The notes below the pieces were generated by a model. It saw only the letters and a program-made list of their open reading frames with translations. It did no database searches and was not told where the DNA came from. Of a stretch of DNA of 24,630 nucleotides, positions 1-5,898 are shown piece by piece. Position 1 is the first letter of the stretch; the number at the start of each line of letters is the position of its first letter. Both the position numbers and the translations under genes were made by a program. The stretch covers positions 1 to 24,630 of the IMG/VR virus record IMGVR_UViG_3300029955_000134; one strand, written 5' to 3'. The stretch is from a virus.

Positions 1-102
1 CACATCGTATCCATCGTTGCGTGTGAGTGGGCTGGTGCTGGTTCCCTCGCTCCATGCGATGAGAGATAAAAATGCGTTCCTGCATTGCTCGCTTGATTGC
101 AT
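1..102 (-). CDS. Endolysin, lambda R-like (N-terminal 34 residues, truncated by window edge)
   Basis: The first 34 codons encode a peptide containing FLSLIAWSEGTS and then TRNDGYDV. This matches the start of phage lambda R endolysin (AFLDMLAWSEGT, then TRNHGYDV), a lytic transglycosylase that cuts peptidoglycan. In this family the Glu of the WSEGT motif is the catalytic acid; here it is residue 19. The ATG at 102 follows a GGAGG ribosome site by four bases. The rest of the gene lies beyond base 1. It is the last visible gene of the lysis block, after a holin-like gene, an exported protein and a lipoprotein. There is no signal peptide, so export would depend on a holin. The family call is strong despite the short fragment; activity cannot be judged. 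Confidence 0.85.
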   Translation of the reverse strand, partial: MQSSEQCRNAFLSLIAWSEGTSTSPLTRNDGYDV

Positions 103-133
103 GGTGCCTCCATCAGCCGCCTACTGCAATGTT

Positions 134-167
134 CGGGGCCGGGCCTATGCCTCATGCAGCAGCCCCG
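134..167. other. Inverted repeat between lipoprotein and endolysin genes
   Basis: CGGGGC and GCCCCG flank a 22-base interior that can pair only weakly. It lies in the 72-base gap between the lipoprotein stop and the endolysin start. No T-run follows on the minus strand, so it is not a typical terminator. It may limit readthrough or be chance. Confidence 0.25.
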
Positions 168-174
168 TGAATGG

Positions 175-798
175 TTAGAGTCCTGCCGCGATGAGTGATG
201 CTTCTGCCTGATGCACGCGGTAGGACGCCACAAACGATGGAACTCCTTCATGCTCGGCCACCAGCGCCACGCTCTTGCTCTCATCCAAGTAGGGAAGAAC
301 CTGAGAAGTAGTTACCGAGCCGGTCGTGACGGTCAGCGTGTTTCCCTTGATCGTCTGGAGCAGAGCCAGTACCGCCGTCGCTCCGGTAAGCACCACCTGA
401 ATCTGAGCGATGATTCGTTTCTGGCTGTCCGAGTTGGTAATCTTCAAGGCCGTCAGAACTGCCGAGTTGAGGCTTTGCTGGAACGTCACCGCTTGGGCCT
501 GTAGCTGCGCCAGGACGCCCGCTGTAGGGTTGGCGAGGTAAGCCTGAGCCTGGTTCTTCAAAAGGTTCTGAGAGGTCACCAAGGCCGTCACGACGGGATC
601 GATAATCACGGAGTCCTGCGGGGATAACGAACCGGCAACAGAGCCGAGCGTGGTAAGCGCCGAGTCGATAAAGGGCGTCCATCCGACGATCTGCTGTGCA
701 ACGCTTTGGCCGGAGCAGCCGACAGTTGGCACGATGCCAAGCATGAGAACTGCGATCAGCGCCCATGCGCCGAGCTTCGATTGGAGATTGAACTTCAT
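175..798 (-). CDS. Putative phage-encoded lipoprotein (207 aa)
   Basis: The protein begins MKFNLQSK, then a hydrophobic stretch (about residues 11-26), then TVGC followed by S. This is a lipoprotein-type signal with the modified Cys at 28, although Thr at -3 is not the preferred residue. The mature part is Ala/Gln/Leu/Val-rich and mostly helical, with a hydrophobic segment (VVLTGATAVLALLQTI) near residues 135-150. I recognise no enzymatic motif. It lies 30 bases after an exported Cys-containing protein and just before the endolysin. An outer-membrane lysis role (an o-spanin-like function) is possible from position, but it is much longer than ordinary o-spanins. AGAGG precedes the ATG closely. 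The lipoprotein call is moderate; the function is unknown. Confidence 0.65.
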   Translation of the reverse strand: MKFNLQSKLGAWALIAVLMLGIVPTVGCSGQSVAQQIVGWTPFIDSALTTLGSVAGSLSPQDSVIIDPVVTALVTSQNLLKNQAQAYLANPTAGVLAQLQAQAVTFQQSLNSAVLTALKITNSDSQKRIIAQIQVVLTGATAVLALLQTIKGNTLTVTTGSVTTSQVLPYLDESKSVALVAEHEGVPSFVASYRVHQAEASLIAAGL

Positions 799-828
799 AA
801 TTCCTCTTTTCGGTTGTGCTGTGGTGGG

Positions 829-1209
829 TTATCGTTTGCACCATTCAGGAGCGCGGTGTAACGGGTGGCCTATGTGCCACCAAAACGACGGATGGCACTG
901 TTTGTAAAACACGATTGCAAAGTCTCGATTTTCTTCCTCCTGTAAACCCTGATCCCCAGCCCGCAACGCCACCGTGTTGGCATGTATCGCTGCTCTGTCG
1001 CACTGGTGCAGTTGATTGTCCACGTCGCGCCACATGGATCCGAGTTCGTCATTGTTGTAGGCGGACGGCAGCAATGTGTTCCACTTTAGACTCAACGCAT
1101 CGTAATCCTGTTGTATGCAAGGCGCTTGCGCGCGTGCCAGAACGCCCAGCAGAGCGCCAAGAGCCAACAGCGCAAGGATGGAGAGGATCGTCTTCAGCGT
1201 CATCTGCAT
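829..1209 (-). CDS. Exported or membrane-anchored Cys-containing protein in the lysis block (126 aa)
   Basis: The start is ATG at 1209, which overlaps the TGA of the upstream holin-like gene (TGATG). A second ATG two codons on is the alternative. Residues 1-28 form a signal peptide or signal anchor (TLKTILSILALLALGALLGV, then ARAQA). The rest is hydrophilic with four Cys residues, including a pair near the C-terminus, and the unusual string HPSFWWHIGHPLH. Its place between a holin-like gene and a lipoprotein is where an inner-membrane spanin would lie. It lacks the long coiled coil of Rz proteins, however, so that role is only inferred from position. I do not recognise a family. Confidence 0.6.
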   Translation of the reverse strand: MQMTLKTILSILALLALGALLGVLARAQAPCIQQDYDALSLKWNTLLPSAYNNDELGSMWRDVDNQLHQCDRAAIHANTVALRAGDQGLQEEENRDFAIVFYKQCHPSFWWHIGHPLHRAPEWCKR

Positions 1210-1433
1210 CACTGCTTGTTGATGGCCGCGAGCTCTGCGGCGTGCGCTTCGGTGGTGGCCGTCTGCGTTTGCTCCACGGTTGAATGCGTGTCGTAGTCTT
1301 TGGCATAAAGCCCAAGCGCGACGGGCACAAGACACGCGACATATCCCTGCCACGTATGCTCTCCGCTGTAGTTTGCAGCAGCCATCAGCAATGCGCCGAC
1401 TGCTCCGATGAGTGTTGTTTTCCAATTCTCCAT
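1209..1433 (-). CDS. Holin-like small membrane protein (74 aa)
   Basis: The protein begins MENWKTTLIGAVGALL, has a second hydrophobic stretch (YVACLVPVALGLYAKD), and ends in a polar, Ala/Thr/Glu-rich tail. The NWKTT opening, two short membrane helices, an AKD motif after the second helix and a length near 75 residues are typical of small phage holin-like proteins that open the inner membrane for the endolysin. ATG at 1433 is preceded by AAGGAG with about ten bases of spacing, better than the upstream in-frame starts. Its stop overlaps the next start (TGATG), so the two are probably co-translated. The family is unnamed in my recall, so holin is a functional inference from size, topology and neighbours. 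Confidence 0.65.
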   Translation of the reverse strand: MENWKTTLIGAVGALLMAAANYSGEHTWQGYVACLVPVALGLYAKDYDTHSTVEQTQTATTEAHAAELAAINKQ

Positions 1434-1508
1434 GATGCTTGCTCCTTTGCTTTGCGGCAGCTTGCATCGCTGCTCACCGCCGCTCAGCATACCGGAATTA
1501 AAGGCTCC

Positions 1509-1540
1509 CGGCTGGCCTATGCGCTATCCGTAGACAGCCG
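1509..1540 (-). other. Hairpin between RHH-like and holin-like genes
   Basis: CGGCTG pairs with CAGCCG, and an imperfect inner stem (CTACG with CATAG, one mismatch) can extend it. On the minus strand a loose CTTTAATT follows after a few bases. It could be a weak terminator or RNA-processing site in the 112-base gap before the holin-like gene. Nothing else is apparent in that gap except the holin ribosome site. Confidence 0.25.
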
Positions 1541-1545
1541 CAGTC

Positions 1546-1743
1546 TCACTTCTTCCGTGCTTGCAAACGTCCTGCGTCCCGATAAGTTTTCACCACATCT
1601 TGCAAGTGACGCGCAACCAAGCTCTTCAGCGACAGATGCAACTGATGCGCTAACAGCTTCAGCTCATCGTGCAATTCACCGGGAATGTAGACTTGCTTGG
1701 GTTTCACAAATACACTTTTACACTTTTCACTCTCTGCTGTCAA
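1546..1743 (-). CDS. Small probable ribbon-helix-helix protein (about 65 aa)
   Basis: The C-terminal two thirds (KPKQVYIPGELHDELK, then LLAHQLHLSLKSLVARHLQ) has the pattern of a ribbon-helix-helix DNA-binding fold: a short beta strand with alternating polar residues, followed by two amphipathic helices. I chose TTG at 1743 because GAGGA lies just upstream. The frame is open further upstream to an ATG at 1839, but that stretch is covered by another small gene with a better ribosome site. A GTG later in frame would give about 53 residues. The tail is basic (DAGRLQARKK). It could be a small regulator of late or host genes. Target unknown. Confidence 0.5.
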   Translation of the reverse strand: MTAESEKCKSVFVKPKQVYIPGELHDELKLLAHQLHLSLKSLVARHLQDVVKTYRDAGRLQARKK

Positions 1744-1849
1744 GCGGTTCCTCTTCGGTTTCCTCGACAGGCGCGACGGGTTCTTCGCACGGTATTTTCG
1801 GATTCGGGTCTGGGTTTCCTGGAATCTTGGGCGGATCATCTGAACGCAT
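1727..1849 (-). CDS. Acidic, proline-rich 40-residue peptide
   Basis: ATG at 1849 lies eight bases after GGAG, directly after the membrane protein that ends at 1862. The reading frame gives a 40-residue peptide starting MRSDDPPKIPGNPDP and continuing into a Glu-rich half (VEETEEEPLDSRE). It has no predicted fold and a strongly negative charge. It overlaps the start of the RHH-like gene by 17 bases in another frame. The ribosome site and tight spacing argue that it is translated; the low-complexity composition gives no function. The overlapping frame is the competing interpretation. Confidence 0.45.
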   Translation of the reverse strand: MRSDDPPKIPGNPDPNPKIPCEEPVAPVEETEEEPLDSRE

Positions 1850-1861
1850 GGTAGTTCTCCT

Positions 1862-2275
1862 TTACTGTGGGATGTAGTCGGTCACTTCTGAGATCGGCGC
1901 GGACTTCTCTTTCAGGGCCATCGCGCCTGACATTTTAGGGATCTTATCAATTTCGCTCTTGTGGGTTTGATGCCATTCCTGAGTTATTTGGTAGACATCA
2001 ACAACGAACGACCAAACTTTTGCAGAAGGCCACGCAAGCAAAGTCATAATGATGCCCACAGCAGCGAGTTTGTTTGACGTAGACCATCGCCTAGACCGCT
2101 CTGCGTTCAGCTTGGCGAACTCTTCAATCACGATAGTCTTTACGCCTTTGACTCCATCGTGGTTAAAAATTTCGTCTTTCATATCATAAACAAGGGGTTT
2201 AATTTCGGCCATTTGTTTATCAACTCCGCTTCGCCAGTCTTCGAGTTTTTCTACTCTGCTCTCGATGTCAGCCAT
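1862..2275 (-). CDS. Coiled-coil protein with one membrane segment (137 aa)
   Basis: Residues 1-30 form a heptad-like amphipathic helix (ADIESRVEKLEDWRSGVDKQ). A charged region and one hydrophobic segment (LAAVGIIMTLLAWPSAKVW, about residues 70-88) follow, then a polar tail. An N-terminal coiled coil plus a single membrane helix is reminiscent of XhlA-like phage haemolysin or holin accessory proteins, but here the membrane helix is not at the C-terminus, so I do not assign the family. ATG at 2275 follows GAGGAAGA. The 88 bases upstream, between it and the fibre stop, hold no other supported gene or clear terminator. Position at the head of the lysis block suggests a lysis or membrane role. 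Confidence 0.6.
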   Translation of the reverse strand: MADIESRVEKLEDWRSGVDKQMAEIKPLVYDMKDEIFNHDGVKGVKTIVIEEFAKLNAERSRRWSTSNKLAAVGIIMTLLAWPSAKVWSFVVDVYQITQEWHQTHKSEIDKIPKMSGAMALKEKSAPISEVTDYIPQ

Positions 2276-2363
2276 TATTCTTCCTCGTACTCATGATCTA
2301 CTGCCCCGGCAACTCTTTCAAGCCTGTCACCTGCTCTGTGACTCCTATGTACAGGACAGCCGG

Positions 2364-5300
2364 TTAATACAATCCGTTGTAAATCACTCCCACGTTTACG
2401 ACCATGTTTCCCCCGCTGACCGTTGAAAGGTTGGCTCCTGTCGCGGTGAATGTCACGTTCACCGCACCGCCCGGACCAACGTAGGTAGGCGAAGCTGTTG
2501 TGTCGCCTCCTGACATCAGGCTGAATGCGCTCTGATATGAGGTCGTTGAACCTCCACTATTGCCTACTGACATTGTTAGAGTTGTCGGTCCAGTAAATGC
2601 GCTTGTAATGTTCTCGCTGAGCGAACACACGTTCTCACCTTTGGCGAGTTGTATGCCCAGTGGAATCGTCTGAGTGAGGCCCGGGGAAGCTGTGTTCGCC
2701 GCCACCAATACCTGATAGGGAATCTGCTTTTGCACTATCGTGCACGTATTCAAGCGCCCCTGCACTAACTTTATCGCCGCGCTTTCTCCTGATGCCATCT
2801 CAGCGTTCATTGCAGCGGTAAAGTGAACGCAGTCAGAATCGAACCACGTTGCATTGCATGATGACGCTGCTGAGGGATTGTATGTGTTCGGCGTAACTTG
2901 TGTCGCTGCAATCGGATCATTGGCATTGTCGTCTACCGCATCGCCGTTGAATGTCCCTGCCACCCATCCGGAAATAGCATCCGAGTTGAGTGTCTCGCGG
3001 TAGCCCTCCATCGTCGCCGTGAAAGAGCCTCTGGCGACGGATGTAGCATACAAAATTTTCACTCCATTACACGCTGTGTGCAGGTTAGAGGCATAGCTCT
3101 GCAACGATGCGTAGGTCGTTGCGCCCGTCGCGCCGCCTTGAATGTCATTCGTACCAGCGTCAAGAAGGACTGTCTTTGCCACACTTATATTTTGTGTGCA
3201 AAGAGGCGTGATCTCGTTGGGCATATTCGTAACCATAGTTGAAAGTCTCTGGTTATACATTCCCATATTGTTGTACTGGTCGCGGTCCGGCTCTAAACGC
3301 GAAATCTGCCACTCACGCGAAGTCGTGAGCTGCCAATTACCTCCGCTCGGAGGCGATCCAGCCGCATTCGCCATGCGTGAATCTCCTTGATAAGCTAGCC
3401 AGTAAGGTGGGCGCGATTCAATTCCAAAGGTTGTCGCTCCATGTTGTGGCAGAGCAGTCTTCGACATAAAGGCTTCGTTCTGTAAGACAATCGCTGGAGT
3501 GACTGGGACAGTCGTCGGATAGACCACAATACCGAACAGCTTCCACTGCGGCGTTGAGTTTCCAACTCCAGAGAAATAAGAAGTGCCGCCTATCTCTACG
3601 CTTCCTGTGCTTGCCCAGGTCGGACAAGAGGGTAGTGTCGATGTAACCGCAGGGTACAGATAACTCGTTGGCGAGTGTCCATTCACATATGCGGTTGCCG
3701 GAGAAGCTCCATTGCACACAACGGTGAATGAGGAGTTGCCGATCAGGCGATCCGTTGGGATGAGATCGTAGTTATAAAGCGTCGGGTTGCCTATCATGGC
3801 AGGTGCACCGAAGTACGCAGGATACCAACCAAGTCCATTTCCGCTGCTGTCGCCGATAGCCCATTGTTTGTAGATTGAATGCGATAATCCATCAATTGAA
3901 TAAGGCATGATTTGCTCATACCACATCTGGATCGTTCCTGCTCCAGCTAAAACGGCTGCTGGACCAGACAACCATTGTCCGCCAGCAATCGTATTGGTCG
4001 GCGTAAAGATAATCGAACCATCCGCAGACCAAGTGGGCGCATTTCCTCCAGATGCAAAAGTCATGTCATAGTGATTACCGCTCTGATCGTGCAGTACAGT
4101 GCCGCTTCCGTCCATGTAGGGGAGATACAGTGCTTGGTATCCAGGATAAAGTGCCGCACCGAGCAGGTTCTCAGCCCATGAGGTAGCATCGATGATCTGG
4201 CCGCTGCTGTTGGTCCCAACAACTGATTTGCTTGCTGGCACCGCCGCACCGTTCACCTTGCCAACCGTCGTCGCCGATTGCGTGCCCGTAACATCGCCCG
4301 CCAATGAGCCGGTAAAGCCGGCCGCTGTGCCCGTGGTATTCGCGGCATTACTAGGAATATCGCCTGAAACCAGCACCGGTAACTGCGCGTGCGGCAAAGT
4401 CCCCGTCGTCAAATCCGATGCAGACACCGTCACGTTGCTGCTCAAAGCATGGCCATTGACGGTCGTTGATGTACCTACCGCGCCCAGGTTGGCAAGTGCA
4501 CCCGCCGCCGTGGTTGCGCCCGTGCCGCCCGACGCCGGAAGCAATGGCGATCCAAGCGTCTCACTGCCAGCCGAGACGGTGCCTGAGAATGATGCGCTGG
4601 TGCCGGTGAGTGCGCCGGTCAGTGTGCCTCCAGAGAGAGGTAGATAGCTCCCACCTCCAGACCCACAAGCCGCTCCAGCATCTGCTAGTGTGCCCGCTGT
4701 ATCTCCAAACTTTACGCAGTCATTCAGCGTGGTTGTTGTTGGACCCGTTGTAATTCCCGCGCCAGTCCCTGACAATACCTTGCTGCTTGTGATTGTGCTG
4801 GCCGTGGCCGCAATTGGAATCTGTCCTGCTGTCATGCCAGAGATTCCACTGGATGTGTTTATGGCGATAGGGGATTGAGAAGTAACCCTTCCGTTAGAAT
4901 CCGTTGTGATTGCGCAGGTGTGTGAGGAATCTCCGCAGTTTCCCGGTGATGAGTTGACTACCTTCAGTGTTGCGTTTGCCGATCCTGTTCCCGGTCCGGC
5001 AAGAACATCTCCCGTCAACTGCGTTATTCCTCCGCTAACTCCTAAGACTAACTCCTGCTCAATCTCTGTCACCTTATCTAAACCGCTCTCAATATTCGCA
5101 TACATCACAGGCATATATGGCGTGAATTGCGTCAACTGCGTAATTGGTGTAACCCTTTGCAGAACAAGAATCTGCGCAGCGGGGCAGGCTGTGTTCAGTG
5201 TGACAGAGCCGCCATTGGCGTAGGAGTTATTGACTGGAGAAATCGTGTAGGCAGAAGAAGCCAGAACAGTACCGTTCTGCGTCACCGTCATAGCCGCCGC

Positions 5301-5444
5301 CGTGTCAATCGGGAAGGTGAACGGGAAGGGGCCTGTGCTTCCTGTGCAGACGAAAGAAGCGCTAGTAGCGGTGCCGGTTACAGTCGCATGGGCCACGACC
5401 GGAGACAGTAGCAAAGCGCACATCAGAACGATTCTGTTTTTCAT
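2364..5444 (-). CDS. Tail fibre with T7-type N-terminus, SGNH-hydrolase domain and signal peptide (1026 aa)
   Basis: ATG at 5444 follows GAGGAG by nine bases. Residues 1-20 look like a Sec signal peptide ending AHA. Residues 28-135 match the T7 gp17-type attachment domain (PFTFPIDTAA, then GGSVTL and QRVTP, and a helix IESGLDKVTEIEQEL). Residues 145-425 are Gly/Thr/Ser-rich fibre repeats (SGGTLTGALTG; ASGGTGATTAAGALANLGAV). Residues 430-650 resemble a LamG/concanavalin-like domain (DQSGNHYDMTF). Residues 680-895 are an SGNH hydrolase: GDS with Ser689, a block III Gly near 728, GTND at 764-767 and Asp871-x-x-His874. Residues 905-1026 are a beta-rich C-terminal domain. The likely role is receptor binding plus deacetylation or de-esterification of surface glycans. 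The signal peptide is anomalous for a virion fibre. Confidence 0.88.
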   Translation of the reverse strand: MKNRIVLMCALLLSPVVAHATVTGTATSASFVCTGSTGPFPFTFPIDTAAAMTVTQNGTVLASSAYTISPVNNSYANGGSVTLNTACPAAQILVLQRVTPITQLTQFTPYMPVMYANIESGLDKVTEIEQELVLGVSGGITQLTGDVLAGPGTGSANATLKVVNSSPGNCGDSSHTCAITTDSNGRVTSQSPIAINTSSGISGMTAGQIPIAATASTITSSKVLSGTGAGITTGPTTTTLNDCVKFGDTAGTLADAGAACGSGGGSYLPLSGGTLTGALTGTSASFSGTVSAGSETLGSPLLPASGGTGATTAAGALANLGAVGTSTTVNGHALSSNVTVSASDLTTGTLPHAQLPVLVSGDIPSNAANTTGTAAGFTGSLAGDVTGTQSATTVGKVNGAAVPASKSVVGTNSSGQIIDATSWAENLLGAALYPGYQALYLPYMDGSGTVLHDQSGNHYDMTFASGGNAPTWSADGSIIFTPTNTIAGGQWLSGPAAVLAGAGTIQMWYEQIMPYSIDGLSHSIYKQWAIGDSSGNGLGWYPAYFGAPAMIGNPTLYNYDLIPTDRLIGNSSFTVVCNGASPATAYVNGHSPTSYLYPAVTSTLPSCPTWASTGSVEIGGTSYFSGVGNSTPQWKLFGIVVYPTTVPVTPAIVLQNEAFMSKTALPQHGATTFGIESRPPYWLAYQGDSRMANAAGSPPSGGNWQLTTSREWQISRLEPDRDQYNNMGMYNQRLSTMVTNMPNEITPLCTQNISVAKTVLLDAGTNDIQGGATGATTYASLQSYASNLHTACNGVKILYATSVARGSFTATMEGYRETLNSDAISGWVAGTFNGDAVDDNANDPIAATQVTPNTYNPSAASSCNATWFDSDCVHFTAAMNAEMASGESAAIKLVQGRLNTCTIVQKQIPYQVLVAANTASPGLTQTIPLGIQLAKGENVCSLSENITSAFTGPTTLTMSVGNSGGSTTSYQSAFSLMSGGDTTASPTYVGPGGAVNVTFTATGANLSTVSGGNMVVNVGVIYNGLY

Positions 5445-5446
5445 AG

Positions 5447-5515
5447 TCAAAGCTCCTCGATACCCAAATCCATGCAGATGCAGTCCCAAAGGTGCTGCCA
5501 CGAATTGTGTCCCAT
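5447..5515 (-). CDS. Possible 22-residue leader peptide before the fibre gene
   Basis: A short frame starts with ATG at 5515 (peptide MGHNSWQHLWDCICMDLG and four more residues) and ends with TGA two bases before the fibre ATG. GAGGG lies only three bases upstream of the ATG, which is tighter than usual. It fills the 76-base gap between the HELVE protein and the fibre and would couple fibre translation to upstream reading. The Trp/Cys-rich composition is unlike random noise but proves nothing. Confidence 0.25.
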   Translation of the reverse strand: MGHNSWQHLWDCICMDLGIEEL

Positions 5516-5520
5516 AACCC

Positions 5521-5898
5521 TCATAAGCTCATCACTGCCTTGGAGTATTTTTCCCAATCCAAGCCTAACTCTAATGCAATCATACGCTCGATGTTGGTTG
5601 CGAAGAAATGCTCTTTCCGGTAAGGTGCATCGGGATGGTTCCCAGGCTCGGACTCGTCACCCTCTGGCCGGTTCTTCTCGTATTCGATGTCGAAGGCGCT
5701 CACCGCTTCGTCTGTGATTCCGCGCTTGTTGCAGAGCCACACCTCGACAAGCTCATGGATGGCAACAAGGAACGCATAGTCATCATTGCCCATGTCGCTA
5801 ACCGAAATGCGCAGCGATCCTTCGGGAAGGTTTTCCCAATCCCCGCACGTCTCGTAGCGTTGCTCAGAGTGCGGTATCGTTCTCAGTTGAATCTTCAT
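5521..5898 (-). CDS. Small HELVE-motif protein, possible zincin-like (125 aa)
   Basis: The sequence starts MKIQLRTIPHSEQRY and contains SDMGNDDYAFLVAIHELVEVWLC (two parts joined here: SDMGNDDYAFL and VAIHELVEVWLC), with His48, Glu49 and Glu52. Further on is YRKEHFFATNIERM with His97 and Glu104. A helix with HExxE followed by a distant His or Glu is reminiscent of zinc-dependent peptidase helices, but the second His of HExxH is absent. Proteins of this size with the same HELVE pattern recur in phage genomes, to my recollection without known function. ATG at 5898 sits just after GGAGGAG. It begins inside the upstream PurD-like gene and overlaps it by 35 bases, so the two are probably made together. 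Metal binding is a hypothesis. Confidence 0.6.
   Translation of the reverse strand: MKIQLRTIPHSEQRYETCGDWENLPEGSLRISVSDMGNDDYAFLVAIHELVEVWLCNKRGITDEAVSAFDIEYEKNRPEGDESEPGNHPDAPYRKEHFFATNIERMIALELGLDWEKYSKAVMSL

Noticed and set aside
211-504. Open frames on the plus strand across the whole window, such as 211-504, 816-1283 and 4192-4647
   Set aside because: They lie opposite well-supported minus-strand genes, have low-complexity or Arg/Ser-rich translations, lack ribosome sites and match no family.
829-1467. Long upstream extension of the exported 126-residue protein frame (to 1467)
   Set aside because: The extension overlaps the holin-like gene in another frame, is Arg/His-rich and lacks a ribosome site. 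The signal peptide begins at 1209 with a TGATG overlap.
2276-2363. Terminator between fibre and lysis block
   Set aside because: Only a five-base stem (GTCAC with GTGAC) without a T-run is present, too weak to call.
2364-5444. Diversity-generating retroelement target in the fibre, as in BPP-1
   Set aside because: No reverse transcriptase, template repeat or variable C-terminal C-type lectin fold is visible. The rest of the genome is unseen.
2364-5501. GTG start at 5501 for the fibre, which would bury the signal peptide
   Set aside because: No convincing ribosome site there, while ATG at 5444 has GAGGAG. It remains a possible alternative that would weaken the signal-peptide finding.
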